Assembly: GCF_000687455.2 (NCBI RefSeq)
Contig: NZ_JGVW01000048.1
Location: 18,378 to 82,377 of the forward strand
Reading direction: 5' to 3'
Length of the DNA: 64,000 bases
Source of the DNA: Burkholderia sp. lig30
Lineage (GTDB): Bacteria > Pseudomonadota > Gammaproteobacteria > Burkholderiales > Burkholderiaceae
This document shows positions 26,180 through 36,573 of the stretch, piece by piece (position 1 is the first letter of the stretch; each line of letters starts with the position of its first letter). The position numbers and the translations under genes were made by a program. Below the pieces are notes generated by a model, which made no database searches, had not been told where the DNA came from, and was given only the letters and a program-made list of their open reading frames with translations.

Positions 26180-26202
26180 GGCACGGCCATTCTTCCGTGT
26201 CC
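26180..26202 (+). promoter_or_regulatory. Hairpin in the rpsO leader, possible S15 autoregulatory site
   Basis: GG-CACGG (26180-26186) pairs with CCGTG-T-CC (26195-26202) around an 8-base loop with one bulged T. S15 represses its own mRNA through leader structures in several bacteria, but these structures are not conserved, so the role here is a guess from position. Confidence 0.35.
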
Positions 26203-26228
26203 GCCTGTTCAGTTAGAAAGGAAATCAA

Positions 26229-26498
26229 ATGTCTGTTGCTGATATCAAGAAGTCGGAAGTCGTCGCTCAGTTCGCCCGTGGCGCAAACGACACGGGTTCG
26301 CCCGAAGTGCAGGTCGCGCTGCTGACCGCACGCATCGTCGAACTGACGGGTCACTTCAAGAGCCACGCGAAGGATCACCACAGCCGCCGCGGTCTGCTGC
26401 GCATGGTGAGCCGCCGCCGCAAGCTGCTCGACTACCTCAAGGGCAAGGATGCCGACCGTTACCGCGCACTGATCGAGAAGCTGGGTCTGCGTAAGTAA
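26229..26498 (+). CDS. rpsO: 30S ribosomal protein S15
   Basis: An 89-residue S15. The sequence has [34 protein letters not shown] and [17 protein letters not shown], all standard rRNA-binding features of this small-subunit protein. AAAGGAAAT lies just before the ATG. rpsO directly before pnp is an ancient gene order. Confidence 0.97.
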   Translation: MSVADIKKSEVVAQFARGANDTGSPEVQVALLTARIVELTGHFKSHAKDHHSRRGLLRMVSRRRKLLDYLKGKDADRYRALIEKLGLRK

Positions 26499-26521
26499 TC
26501 GGGGCGACTGCCTCCAGCAAG

Positions 26522-26560
26522 ATGCCTGTGTCAGTGCGCTGATACAGGCATTTTGTTTTT
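26522..26560 (+). terminator. Terminator between rpsO and pnp
   Basis: Stem ATGCCTGTGTCAG (26522-26534) with CTGATACAGGCAT (26539-26551), one G-T pair, loop TGCG, then TTTGTTTTT. It should limit read-through into pnp. Confidence 0.88.
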
Positions 26561-26645
26561 GCGCGGTGCGTCGCGTCTCACGCACCGCGGGCGGTCGGGC
26601 CGTTTTGCGCCAGCCGCCCGAACGGCCGATACCGGGGTCGGGATT

Positions 26646-26694
26646 TGTGTCATTCCAGCGCGCTGCTTGCCGAGCGCCGCGCTGGAATGGCATA
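26646..26694 (+). promoter_or_regulatory. Long stem-loop in the pnp leader (candidate RNase III site)
   Basis: CATTCCAGCGCG (26651-26662) pairs perfectly with CGCGCTGGAATG (26678-26689). With wobbles the stem extends to 17 bp (26646-26662 with 26678-26694) around a 15-base loop. No T-run follows, so it is not a terminator. In E. coli an RNase III-cut stem in the pnp leader drives PNPase autoregulation; this stem has the right place and shape. Confidence 0.55.
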
Positions 26695-26788
26695 AAAAAC
26701 ACACCTTTCTCCGGGGAGTCCGGCCGGGACGCCGCCGCACCGACTGTCGGCGCGGCGAACGACACAGATCGAATCCAAAGGAGCAAAC

Positions 26789-28936
26789 ATGTCCATGTTC
26801 AACAAGGTCGTGAAGGAATTCCAGTGGGGCCAGCACAAGGTGCGCCTCGAAACCGGCGAGATCGCCCGTCAGGCGAGCGGCGCCGTGATCGTCGACGTCG
26901 AGGACACCGTCGTGCTCGCGACCGTCGTCGGCGCGAAGTCGGCGAAGCCGGGCCAGGATTTCTTCCCGCTGACCGTCGACTACCTCGAGAAGACCTATTC
27001 GGCCGGCAAGATCCCGGGCGGCTTCTTCCGCCGTGAAGGCCGTCCGTCGGAGCACGAGACGCTGACCTCGCGCCTGATCGACCGTCCGCTGCGCCCGCTG
27101 TTCCCGGAAGGCTTCTACAACGAAGTGCAGGTCGTGATCCACGTGCTGTCCGTGAACCCGGAAATCCCGGCGGACATCCCCGCGCTGATCGGCGCGTCGG
27201 CCGCGCTGGCCGTGTCGGGCCTGCCGTTCAACGGCCCGGTGGGCGCGGCGCGTGTCGCATACATCGACAACGCATACGTGCTGAACCCGACGCGTGACCA
27301 GATCAAGGCGTCGAGCCTCGACCTCGTCGTTGCGGGTACGGAACGCGCGGTGCTGATGGTCGAGTCGGAAGCGGATCAGCTGACGGAAGACGTGATGCTG
27401 GGCGCCGTGGTGTTCGGCCACGAGCAGATGCAGACGGCGATCGACGCGATCCACGAACTGGTGCGCGAAGGCGGCAAGCCCGAGTGGGACTGGCAGCCGG
27501 CGCCGAAGAACGAGGCGCTGATTGCACGCGTGACCGAATTGGCGGAGAACGACCTGCTCGCCGCTTACCAGCTCCGCGACAAGCAAGCCCGCTCGGCGAA
27601 GCTGAAGGAAGTCTACGCGGCGACTTCGGCGAAGCTCGAGGAAGACGCGCTGGCGGCCGGTACGGTCGCGGCCGACAAGGCCACCGTCGGCAACGTCCTG
27701 TTCGATATCGAGGCAAAGATCGTCCGTTCGCAGATCCTGAACGGCGAGCCGCGCATCGACGGCCGCGACACGCGCACCGTGCGCCCGATCGAGATCCGCA
27801 CCGGCGTGCTGCCGCGCACCCACGGCTCGGCGCTGTTCACGCGCGGCGAGACGCAGGCGCTGGTCGTCGCGACGCTCGGCACGAAGGGCGACGAGCAGAT
27901 CATCGACGCGCTCGAAGGCGAATACCGTGAGCGCTTCATGCTCCACTACAACATGCCCCCGTTCGCGACCGGCGAAACGGGCCGCGTCGGCTCGCCGAAG
28001 CGTCGCGAAATCGGTCACGGCCGCCTCGCTAAGCGCGCGCTGGTCAAGTGCCTGCCGAGCGCCGACGAATTCGGCTACTCGATCCGCGTCGTGTCGGAAA
28101 TCACCGAATCGAACGGTTCGTCGTCGATGGCATCGGTGTGCGGCGGCTGCCTCGCGCTGATGGACGCCGGCGTGCCGATGAAGGCGCACGTCGCGGGCAT
28201 CGCGATGGGCCTGATCCTCGAAGGCAACAAGTTCGCGGTGCTGACCGACATCCTCGGCGACGAAGATCACCTCGGCGACATGGACTTCAAGGTGGCCGGC
28301 ACGGAGCAAGGCGTGACGGCGCTGCAGATGGACATCAAGATCCAGGGCATCACGAAGGAAATCATGCAGGTCGCGCTCGCGCAGGCGAAGGAAGGCCGCA
28401 TGCACATCCTCGGCAAGATGACGTCGGCAGTGTCGGGCGCGAACACGCAGCTGTCGGAATTCGCGCCGCGCATGATCACGATCAAGATCAACCCGGAAAA
28501 GATCCGCGACGTGATCGGCAAGGGCGGCTCGGTGATCCGCGCGCTGACCGAAGAAACCGGCACGACGATCGACATTTCGGATGACGGCGTCGTGACGATC
28601 GCGAGCACGAGCAGCGAAGGCATGGCCGAGGCGAAGAAGCGCATCGAGAACATCACCGTCGAGATCGAAGTCGGCCAGGTGTACGAAGGCACGGTGCTGA
28701 AGCTGCTCGATTTCGGTGCGATCGTGAACCTGCTGCCGGGCAAGGACGGCCTGCTGCACATCTCGGAAATCGTCAACGAGCGCGTGAAGGACATCAACGA
28801 CTACCTGAAGGAAGGCCAGCAGGTGAAGGTCAAGGTCATCCAGACGGACGAAAAGGGTCGCGTGCGCCTGTCGGCGAAGGCGCTCCTGAACGAAGCGGCG
28901 GCAGCGCCGCAAGCGGATACGCCGCCGCAGCAGTAA
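26789..28936 (+). CDS. pnp: Polyribonucleotide nucleotidyltransferase (PNPase)
   Basis: A 715-residue PNPase that degrades RNA phosphorolytically and forms part of the degradosome. Two RNase PH-like domains (about 10-230 and 315-550) flank a helical linker. [27 protein letters not shown] is the hallmark of domain 1 and [15 protein letters not shown] of domain 2 (key residues only). The KH domain has [15 protein letters not shown] (near 570) and the S1 domain ends [19 protein letters not shown] precedes the ATG. The preceding gene is rpsO. Confidence 0.96.
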   Translation: MSMFNKVVKEFQWGQHKVRLETGEIARQASGAVIVDVEDTVVLATVVGAKSAKPGQDFFPLTVDYLEKTYSAGKIPGGFFRREGRPSEHETLTSRLIDRPLRPLFPEGFYNEVQVVIHVLSVNPEIPADIPALIGASAALAVSGLPFNGPVGAARVAYIDNAYVLNPTRDQIKASSLDLVVAGTERAVLMVESEADQLTEDVMLGAVVFGHEQMQTAIDAIHELVREGGKPEWDWQPAPKNEALIARVTELAENDLLAAYQLRDKQARSAKLKEVYAATSAKLEEDALAAGTVAADKATVGNVLFDIEAKIVRSQILNGEPRIDGRDTRTVRPIEIRTGVLPRTHGSALFTRGETQALVVATLGTKGDEQIIDALEGEYRERFMLHYNMPPFATGETGRVGSPKRREIGHGRLAKRALVKCLPSADEFGYSIRVVSEITESNGSSSMASVCGGCLALMDAGVPMKAHVAGIAMGLILEGNKFAVLTDILGDEDHLGDMDFKVAGTEQGVTALQMDIKIQGITKEIMQVALAQAKEGRMHILGKMTSAVSGANTQLSEFAPRMITIKINPEKIRDVIGKGGSVIRALTEETGTTIDISDDGVVTIASTSSEGMAEAKKRIENITVEIEVGQVYEGTVLKLLDFGAIVNLLPGKDGLLHISEIVNERVKDINDYLKEGQQVKVKVIQTDEKGRVRLSAKALLNEAAAAPQADTPPQQ

Positions 28937-28946
28937 GCGGACGGAC

Positions 28947-28985
28947 AAACGGCCGGCAGCGTGAAAGCGCGCCGGCCGTTTTTTC
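28947..28985 (+). terminator. Terminator after pnp
   Basis: AACGGCCGGC (28948-28957) pairs with GCCGGCCGTT (28971-28980), followed by a six-T run. Confidence 0.88.
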
Positions 28986-29057
28986 TGTAGCATCGGCCGC
29001 CTTGTCTTGCGCCCGAGCACGGGCGCGCCTACTCATCGCGATCCTGGAGCGACGCAC

Positions 29058-30077
29058 ATGAAAGCCATCGAAATCACCGAATTCGGCGCCCCCGACGTCC
29101 TGAAACTCACCGAGCGCCCGCGCCCCGAACCGGCGCGCGGCGAAGTGCTGATCAAGGTGACGGCGTCGGGCGTCAACCGTCCGGACGTGTTCCAGCGCAA
29201 GGGCGCCTATGCGCCGCCTCCCGGCGCGTCGGATCTGCCGGGCCTCGAAGTCGCCGGCGAGATCGTCGGCGGTGACCTCGGCGATGCCGCGTCGAACCCG
29301 TTCGGGCTGAAGCTCGGCGATCGCGTCTGCGCGCTGCTCGCGGGCGGCGGCTATGCCGAATACGTGGTCGCGCCGCTGCCGCAATGCCTGCCGGTGCCCG
29401 ACGGGCTCACCGACATCGAGGCGGCGTCGCTGCCGGAGACGTTCTTCACCGTGTGGAGCAACGTGTTCGACCGCGCGCAGCTCGGCGCGGGCGAGCGCGG
29501 CGCGCAGGAGACGCTGCTGGTGCAGGGCGGCTCGAGCGGCATCGGCGTGACGGCGATCCAGATCGCGCACGCGCTCGGCTATCGCGTGTTCGCGACCGCG
29601 GGCAATGCCGACAAGTGCCGCGCGTGCGAAGCACTGGGCGCCGAGCGCGCGATCAATTACAAGACCGAGGACTTCGTCGAAGTCGTGAAGTCGCTGACGC
29701 ACAACCGCGGCGTGGACGTGATCCTCGACATGGTCGCGGGCTCGTACGTGCCGCGCGAGCTGTCCGCGCTCGCCGACGGCGGCCGCCTCGTGCTGATCGC
29801 GTTGCTCGGCGGCGCGAAGTCGGAGGTCAACCTGGGCGAAATCCTGCGCCGCCGCCTGACGGTGACGGGCTCGACGCTGCGCCCGCGCCCGGTCGAGTTC
29901 AAGGCGCGCATCGCCGCGCAGCTCAAGGCGCGCGTGTGGCCGCTCCTCGCCGACGGCCGGATCAAGCCGGTGATCTACCGCGTGCTGCCGGCCTCGCAGG
30001 CCGCGCAGGCGCACGCGCTGATGGAAAGCGGCGAACATATCGGCAAGATCGTGCTGGATTGGGGTGCGAACGCGTGA
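29058..30077 (+). CDS. NAD(P)H quinone oxidoreductase (PIG3/QOR-like MDR family)
   Basis: A 339-residue zinc-free MDR enzyme of the PIG3 (TP53I3) subgroup. ASGVNRPDVFQRKGAYAPPPGAS is the N-terminal family segment (key residues near 35-57). The Rossmann motif is VQGGSSGIGVTAIQIA (about 157-172), and GSTLRPRPVEFKA ends the family core. Such enzymes reduce quinones with NADPH. CTGGAG lies 8 bases before ATG 29058. Confidence 0.87.
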   Translation: MKAIEITEFGAPDVLKLTERPRPEPARGEVLIKVTASGVNRPDVFQRKGAYAPPPGASDLPGLEVAGEIVGGDLGDAASNPFGLKLGDRVCALLAGGGYAEYVVAPLPQCLPVPDGLTDIEAASLPETFFTVWSNVFDRAQLGAGERGAQETLLVQGGSSGIGVTAIQIAHALGYRVFATAGNADKCRACEALGAERAINYKTEDFVEVVKSLTHNRGVDVILDMVAGSYVPRELSALADGGRLVLIALLGGAKSEVNLGEILRRRLTVTGSTLRPRPVEFKARIAAQLKARVWPLLADGRIKPVIYRVLPASQAAQAHALMESGEHIGKIVLDWGANA

Positions 30078-30183
30078 CATGCCCGGTTTGACCGGTTCAA
30101 GACGCACGCAGTAAAATCGCCGGTTTGCTTCGCCAGATGAAACCTGACGGCCGGTTCCCGGTTCGTCCATGACGAGACAAACG

Positions 30184-30939
30184 ATGTCGAAACAAAGAAC
30201 AAAGCGGGTGATCGGCAACTGGAAGATGCACGGCCGGCTGGCCGGCAACCAGGCGTTGCTGAACGAAGTGGTGCAGGGTGCGGGCGCAGTGCCGGCGGAA
30301 ACGGAAATCGGCGTGTGCGTGCCGTTCCCGTATCTTGCGCAGGTTCAGCAGCAGCTTGGCGGCGGTCGCGTCGCCTGGGGCGCGCAGGACGTGTCGGCGC
30401 ACGAGCAGGGCGCGTTCACCGGCGAAGTGGCCGCGGCGATGGTCGCGGAATTCGGCGCGCGCTACGCGCTCGTCGGCCACTCCGAGCGTCGCGCGTATCA
30501 CGGCGAGCGCAACGAGACGGTCGCCGCGAAGACGCAGCGCGCGCTCGCCGCGGGGCTCACGCCGGTCGTGTGCGTCGGCGAAACGCTCGACGAGCGTGAG
30601 GCGGGTGCGACGGAGCAGGTGGTCGGCACGCAGCTCGATGCCGTGCTCGACGTGCTGACGGCCGACGAGGCCGCGCGCATCGTGGTCGCGTACGAGCCGG
30701 TCTGGGCGATCGGCACCGGCAAGAGCGCGACGGCCGGGCAGGCGCAGCAGGTTCATGCGTTTCTGCGCGCGCGTCTTGCGGCAAAGGGCGCGGCACACGT
30801 GTCGTTGCTGTACGGCGGCAGCGTGAAGCCGGACAATGCTGCCGAATTGTTCGGACAGCCGGACATCGATGGCGGCCTGATCGGCGGCGCATCGCTGAAG
30901 GCTGACGATTTTCTGGCGATCTGCCGGGCCGCGCATTGA
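30184..30939 (+). CDS. tpiA: Triosephosphate isomerase
   Basis: A 251-residue TIM barrel for glycolysis and gluconeogenesis. Catalytic residues are K14 in GNWKMHG, H99 in VGHSERR and E171 in [12 protein letters not shown]; the phosphate loop [10 protein letters not shown] follows. ATG 30184 gives the normal N-terminus; ATG 30169 adds five residues and is possible. secG follows after about 75 bases. Confidence 0.95.
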   Translation: MSKQRTKRVIGNWKMHGRLAGNQALLNEVVQGAGAVPAETEIGVCVPFPYLAQVQQQLGGGRVAWGAQDVSAHEQGAFTGEVAAAMVAEFGARYALVGHSERRAYHGERNETVAAKTQRALAAGLTPVVCVGETLDEREAGATEQVVGTQLDAVLDVLTADEAARIVVAYEPVWAIGTGKSATAGQAQQVHAFLRARLAAKGAAHVSLLYGGSVKPDNAAELFGQPDIDGGLIGGASLKADDFLAICRAAH

Positions 30940-31014
30940 GCGGTCCGGGGTCGTATTGAACCATGACGGCGGCCGGCGCGAGCCGGTCGCCCGATTCAAG
31001 CTCGGGTGGATGTG

Positions 31015-31392
31015 ATGCTGTATTTGAAAACGCTGATTATTGTGGTGCAGGTTCTGTCTGCGCTCGGTGTGATTGGTCTCGTGCTGCTCCAGCACGGCAA
31101 GGGTGCGGACATGGGGGCGGCATTCGGCAGCGGCGCATCGGGCAGCCTGTTCGGCGCCACGGGTTCCGCGAACTTCCTGTCGCGCACGACCGGGATCCTG
31201 GCGACGCTGTTTTTCATCGCGACGCTCGCGCTGACGTATCTCGGCTCGTACAAGTCGCAGCCGTCGGCGGGGGTGCTCGGCGGTGTGGCGACTGCGCCTG
31301 CATCGGCGTCGGCCGCTTCCGCGCCGGCAGTCGCATCGGCTGCGATCGCGGGTTCGGCGGCACACGCGCCGGGTCAGGACGTTCCGAAATAA
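31015..31392 (+). CDS. secG: Preprotein translocase subunit SecG
   Basis: A 125-residue SecG with two membrane helices (about 4-24 and 55-74) around the cytoplasmic loop LLQHGKGADMGAAFGSGASGSLFG (key residues GKGADMG and GASGS). It helps SecYEG by inverting during translocation. The Ala-rich tail after residue 85 is variable in the family. ATG 31015 is the natural start; GTG 31006 is also in frame. The order tpiA-secG-tRNA-Leu-nuo is conserved. Confidence 0.93.
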   Translation: MLYLKTLIIVVQVLSALGVIGLVLLQHGKGADMGAAFGSGASGSLFGATGSANFLSRTTGILATLFFIATLALTYLGSYKSQPSAGVLGGVATAPASASAASAPAVASAAIAGSAAHAPGQDVPK

Positions 31393-31418
31393 AAAGTTAA
31401 AAAAGTTGCACTTTCTCG

Positions 31419-31447
31419 TTGAACTCTTCTGAGAGCCGGGTTAGAAT
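31419..31447 (+). promoter_or_regulatory. Promoter of tRNA-Leu(GAG)
   Basis: TTGAAC (31419-31424), a 17-base spacer and TAGAAT (31442-31447). The predicted start near 31454 leaves about 50 bases of 5' extension for RNase P to remove. Confidence 0.65.
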
Positions 31448-31504
31448 TTAATTCTTGAAGCGATTCGCGGGAAGCAAGTAGTGAATTCCCGGGTTGCATG
31501 CAGT

Positions 31505-31589
31505 GCCGACGTGGTGAAATTGGTAGACACGCTATCTTGAGGGGGTAGTGGCGAAAGCTGTGCGAGTTCGAGTCTCGCCGTCGGCACCA
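31505..31589 (+). tRNA. tRNA-Leu, anticodon GAG
   Basis: An 85-base class II tRNA with encoded CCA. The acceptor stem is GCCGACG (31505-31511) with CGTCGGC (31579-31585). The anticodon stem CTATC/GGTAG holds the loop TTGAGGG, with anticodon GAG at 31539-31541, reading CUC and CUU. The long variable arm and GTTCGAGTC T-loop are present. There is no integrase or att duplication next to it. Confidence 0.97.
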
Positions 31590-31598
31590 AAGTTTCTC

Positions 31599-31632
31599 AA
31601 TGCCAGCCGCTTCGTGTGGTCTGGCATTTTTC
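31599..31632 (+). terminator. Terminator after tRNA-Leu
   Basis: ATGCCAG (31600-31606) with CTGGCAT (31621-31627), extended inside by CC/GG, then TTTT. It separates the tRNA from the nuo operon. Confidence 0.75.
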
Positions 31633-31744
31633 ATTTCTGGGCCTCGCTTGCGATTGTCTTGCGATCTCCGGCAGTCCGAAATGATTCCTTCCGCCGGATA
31701 GTGTTATTCTCCGGACGCTCAGAACTAACCGATTGAGGATAGCC

Positions 31745-32104
31745 TTGAACCTCGCAGCCTATTACCCCGTCTTGTTGTTCCTCCTCGTGGGCACCGGTTT
31801 AGGTATAGCGCTGGTCAGTATCGGCAAGCTGCTCGGTCCGAACAAGCCGGACGTCGAGAAGAACGCGCCGTACGAATGTGGCTTTGAAGCCTTCGAGGAC
31901 GCACGGATGAAGTTCGACGTGCGCTACTATCTCGTCGCCATCCTGTTCATCATCTTCGATCTCGAAACCGCGTTCCTGTTTCCGTGGGGCGTCGCCCTGC
32001 GTGACATCGGCTGGCCCGGTTTCAGCGCAATGATGATTTTTCTGCTCGAATTCCTGCTGGGCTTTGCCTATATCTGGAAGAAAGGCGGCCTCGACTGGGA
32101 GTAA
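31745..32104 (+). CDS. nuoA: NADH-quinone oxidoreductase subunit A
   Basis: A 119-residue membrane subunit of complex I with three helices. It carries the family motif [36 protein letters not shown] (only the key C, E and D positions matter, around 38-72). The start is TTG 31745: GAGG (31735-31738) lies 6 bases upstream, and the TTG gives the family N-terminus [13 protein letters not shown]. It is the first gene of the 14-gene nuo operon. Confidence 0.93.
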   Translation: MNLAAYYPVLLFLLVGTGLGIALVSIGKLLGPNKPDVEKNAPYECGFEAFEDARMKFDVRYYLVAILFIIFDLETAFLFPWGVALRDIGWPGFSAMMIFLLEFLLGFAYIWKKGGLDWE

Positions 32105-32166
32105 TGGGCTAATCGCCGGTTTGCATAGGCGGCCACGCTTCGCCGCCTGTCTGGAGTGGAAAGCAA

Positions 32167-32646
32167 ATGAGTATCGAAGGGGTCTTGAAGGAAGGGTTTG
32201 TCACCACGACGGCTGACAAGCTGATCAACTGGACGCGTACTGGCTCGCTGTGGCCGATGACGTTCGGTCTCGCGTGCTGCGCCGTCGAGATGATGCACGC
32301 GGGCGCCGCCCGTTATGACCTGGACCGGTTTGGCGTCGTGTTCCGTCCGAGTCCGCGTCAGTCCGACGTGATGATCGTCGCTGGCACGCTGTGCAACAAA
32401 ATGGCGCCTGCGCTGCGCCGCGTCTACGACCAGATGGCCGAGCCGCGCTGGGTGATCTCGATGGGGTCGTGCGCGAATGGTGGTGGCTACTACCACTACT
32501 CGTATTCCGTGGTGCGCGGTTGTGATCGCATCGTGCCGGTCGACGTCTACGTGCCGGGCTGTCCGCCGACCGCCGAGGCGCTGGTCTATGGCGTGATCCA
32601 GCTGCAGGCGAAGATTCGCCGGACCAACACCATCGCCCGTCAATAA
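32167..32646 (+). CDS. nuoB: NADH-quinone oxidoreductase subunit B
   Basis: A 159-residue peripheral subunit that binds the terminal 4Fe-4S cluster N2 next to the quinone site. Its ligands are C37 and C38 (GLACCAVE), C102 (GSCANGGG) and C132 (VPGCPP). It belongs to the connecting Q-module with NuoC, D and I. Confidence 0.97.
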   Translation: MSIEGVLKEGFVTTTADKLINWTRTGSLWPMTFGLACCAVEMMHAGAARYDLDRFGVVFRPSPRQSDVMIVAGTLCNKMAPALRRVYDQMAEPRWVISMGSCANGGGYYHYSYSVVRGCDRIVPVDVYVPGCPPTAEALVYGVIQLQAKIRRTNTIARQ

Positions 32647-32667
32647 AGCTCCGAGCGTCCCCTCAAT

Positions 32668-33270
32668 ATGGCAAGCAAAATCGAGACCCTCAAGGCGAAC
32701 CTCGAAGCCGCGCTCGGCGCGCGCGTGGTGAGCCTCACCGAAGCAATCGGTGAACTGACGCTCGTCGTGAAGGCGAGTGATTCCCTCGAAGTCGCGAAGA
32801 TCCTGCGCGACGATCGCAAGCTCGGCTTCGAGCAGCTGATCGACCTGTGCGGCGTCGACTACCAGACCTACGGCGACGGCGCGTACGATGGCCCGCGTTT
32901 CGCGGCCGTGTCGCACCTGCTGTCGGTGGCGAACAACTGGCGTCTGCGCCTGCGCGTATTCGCACCGGACGACGACCTGCCGATCGTCCCGTCGTTCGTC
33001 GACATCTGGAGTTCCGCGAACTGGTACGAGCGCGAGGCGTTCGACCTGTACGGCCTGGTGTTCGAGGGTCACCCCGACCTGCGCCGCATCCTGACCGACT
33101 ACGGCTTCATCGGCCACCCGTTCCGCAAGGACTTCCCGGTGTCGGGCTATGTCGAGATGCGTTACGACCCGGAAGAGAAGCGTGTCGTCTACCAGCCGGT
33201 GACGATCGAGCCGCGCGAAATCACGCCGCGCGTGATCCGCGAGGATCGCTATGGCGGTCTGAAACATTAA
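32668..33270 (+). CDS. nuoC: NADH-quinone oxidoreductase subunit C
   Basis: A 200-residue 30-kDa subunit of the Q-module. Motifs include [25 protein letters not shown] (key residues ER, D, F, GHP) and [18 protein letters not shown]. It is separate from NuoD here, unlike the fused NuoCD of E. coli. The start lies 21 bases after nuoB, and nuoD follows after 9 bases. Confidence 0.96.
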   Translation: MASKIETLKANLEAALGARVVSLTEAIGELTLVVKASDSLEVAKILRDDRKLGFEQLIDLCGVDYQTYGDGAYDGPRFAAVSHLLSVANNWRLRLRVFAPDDDLPIVPSFVDIWSSANWYEREAFDLYGLVFEGHPDLRRILTDYGFIGHPFRKDFPVSGYVEMRYDPEEKRVVYQPVTIEPREITPRVIREDRYGGLKH

Positions 33271-33279
33271 GAGGGCGTC

Positions 33280-34533
<1,254 letters not shown>

Positions 34534-34540
34534 TGGTTGC

Positions 34541-34562
34541 GCCGCCCGCGCGAGCGGGCGGC
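34541..34562 (+). other. Intercistronic hairpin between nuoD and nuoE
   Basis: GCCGCCCGC (34541-34549) and GCGGGCGGC (34554-34562) form a perfect 9-bp stem closed by GCGA, a stable GNRA tetraloop. It starts 8 bases after the nuoD stop and has no T-run. It may protect the upstream nuoABCD message from 3' exonucleases. The rest of the 165-base gap has no gene. Confidence 0.6.
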
Positions 34563-34698
34563 GAGCAGCAAGTCACACGCGATGCGCGCTGAACCGGCGC
34601 GGCTTCGCAAGCTGTCAACAGTGAGCGCCAGGTCTGCCCCACGCATGCCGTGCGGCAGGTTGTTCGTTCGGTAGGAATTGAAAGAGTCGTGTCTGAAA

Positions 34699-35184
34699 AT
34701 GATCTCAGCTGAAGGCCTGAAAGAAATCGATCGCGCGATCGCGAAGTACCCCGCCGATCAGAAACAGTCCGCCGTGATGTCGGCGTTGGCCGTCGCTCAG
34801 GAAGAGCATGGCTGGCTGTCGCCCGAACTGATGCAGTTCGTCGCGGACTACCTCGAGATGCCGGCTGTCGCCGTGCAGGAAGTCGCGACGTTCTACTCGA
34901 TGTACGAGCTCGCGCCTGTCGGCAAGCAGAAGATCACGCTCTGCACGAACCTGCCGTGCCAGCTCGGTCCGCACGGCGGCGCGGAAGCGACTGCCGATTA
35001 CCTGAAACAGAAGCTCGGCATCGGCTTCGGCGAAACGACGCCGGACGGCAAGTTCACGCTGAAGGAAGGCGAGTGCATGGGTGCGTGCGGCGACGCGCCG
35101 GTGCTGCTGGTGAACAATCACAAAATGTGCAGCTTCATGAGCCGCGACAAGATCGACCAGCTGCTTGAGGAGCTCTCGAAATGA
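34699..35184 (+). CDS. nuoE: NADH-quinone oxidoreductase subunit E
   Basis: A 161-residue 24-kDa subunit of the NADH-oxidising module with a 2Fe-2S cluster (N1a): C82 and C87 in [11 protein letters not shown]126 and C130 in [12 protein letters not shown] thioredoxin-like fold follows the N-terminal helices. ATG 34699 is chosen; a TTG frame start lies 7 codons upstream. The stop overlaps nuoF by 4 bases (ATGA). Confidence 0.96.
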   Translation: MISAEGLKEIDRAIAKYPADQKQSAVMSALAVAQEEHGWLSPELMQFVADYLEMPAVAVQEVATFYSMYELAPVGKQKITLCTNLPCQLGPHGGAEATADYLKQKLGIGFGETTPDGKFTLKEGECMGACGDAPVLLVNNHKMCSFMSRDKIDQLLEELSK

Positions 35185-36491
35185 CGTCCCTTCACGACCG
35201 TCACATCAAACCGCTGATCCTCGCTGGTCTGAACGGCGAGAACTGGCACCTCGAAGATTACGTTGCGCGTGGCGGCTACAAGCAGCTGCGCCGCATCCTC
35301 GAAGAAAAGATTCCGCCCGAGCAGGTGATTGCCGACGTCAAGGCGTCGGGCCTGCGCGGCCGCGGCGGCGCGGGCTTCCCGACTGGCCTGAAGTGGAGCT
35401 TCATGCCGCGTCAGTTCCCGGGGCAGAAGTACCTCGTCTGCAACTCGGACGAAGGCGAGCCGGGCACGTTCAAGGATCGCGACATCCTGCGCTGGAACCC
35501 GCACGCGCTGATCGAAGGCATGGCCATCGGCGCGTACGCGATGGGCATCACCGTCGGCTACAACTACATTCACGGCGAGATCTTCGAAGTGTATCGACGC
35601 TTCGAAGCTGCCCTCGAGGAAGCGCGCAAGGCGGGCTTCCTCGGCGACAACATCATGGGCTCGGAATTCTCGTTCCAGCTGCACGCGCACCACGGTTACG
35701 GCGCGTACATCTGCGGCGAGGAAACGGCGCTGCTCGAGTCGCTCGAGGGCAAGAAGGGCCAGCCGCGCTTCAAGCCGCCGTTCCCGGCGAGCTTCGGCGT
35801 GTACGGCAAGCCGACCACGATCAACAACACCGAGACGTTCGCCGCGGTGCCGTTCCTGCTGACGGTCGGCCCGCAGAACTACCTCGAGCTGGGCAAGCCG
35901 AACAACGGCGGCACGAAGATCTTCTCGGTGTCGGGCGACGTCGAGCGTCCGGGCAACTATGAAGTGCCGCTCGGCACGCCGTTCGCGACGCTGATGGAAC
36001 TGGCCGGCGGCATGCGCGGCGGCAAGAAGATCAAGGCGGTGATCCCGGGCGGCTCGTCCGCGCCGGTGATCCCGGGCGACATCATGATGCAGACCGACAT
36101 GGACTACGATTCGATCGCGAAGGCGGGCTCGATGCTCGGCTCGGGCGCGGTGATCGTGATGGACGAGACGCGCTGCATGGTTCGTTCGCTGCTGCGCCTG
36201 TCGTACTTCTATCACGAAGAGTCGTGTGGCCAGTGCACGCCGTGCCGCGAAGGCACCGGCTGGCTGTGGCGCGTCGTGAACCGTATCGAGCATGGCCAGG
36301 GCCGCAAGGAAGACCTGGACCTGCTGAATTCGGTCGCAGAGAACATCATGGGCCGCACGATCTGCGCGCTCGGCGATGCGGCAGCGATGCCGGTGCGCGG
36401 CATGCTGAAGCACTACTGGGACGAATTCGCGTACCACGTCGAGCACAAGCATTGCATGGTCGGCGGCCACGCGCACGCGGCGGCGGCCTGA
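35181..36491 (+). CDS. nuoF: NADH-quinone oxidoreductase subunit F
   Basis: A 436-residue 51-kDa subunit that binds NADH, FMN and a 4Fe-4S cluster (N3). The FMN/NADH motif is [15 protein letters not shown] (about 55-69), then [15 protein letters not shown]. The cluster ligands are in [13 protein letters not shown], with a fourth cysteine about 40 residues later (ICALGDAA). It is coupled to nuoE by ATGA. Confidence 0.97.
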   Translation: MTSLHDRHIKPLILAGLNGENWHLEDYVARGGYKQLRRILEEKIPPEQVIADVKASGLRGRGGAGFPTGLKWSFMPRQFPGQKYLVCNSDEGEPGTFKDRDILRWNPHALIEGMAIGAYAMGITVGYNYIHGEIFEVYRRFEAALEEARKAGFLGDNIMGSEFSFQLHAHHGYGAYICGEETALLESLEGKKGQPRFKPPFPASFGVYGKPTTINNTETFAAVPFLLTVGPQNYLELGKPNNGGTKIFSVSGDVERPGNYEVPLGTPFATLMELAGGMRGGKKIKAVIPGGSSAPVIPGDIMMQTDMDYDSIAKAGSMLGSGAVIVMDETRCMVRSLLRLSYFYHEESCGQCTPCREGTGWLWRVVNRIEHGQGRKEDLDLLNSVAENIMGRTICALGDAAAMPVRGMLKHYWDEFAYHVEHKHCMVGGHAHAAAA

Positions 36492-36573
36492 CGCGAACCC
36501 GGTTGCAGAAAATGAGCGCGCGGTCGAGCGAATGCGCGAACGAGCGGAAATAGGTTAAGGACCATTCACCATC

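Noticed and set aside
26531..29020. An 829-codon frame antisense to pnp
   Set aside because: Same cause: it mirrors the pnp frame and has no ribosome site or recognisable domain.
31505..31632. tRNA-Leu as an integration site
   Set aside because: No integrase, no repeated tRNA 3' end and no change in composition downstream; the nuo operon follows directly.
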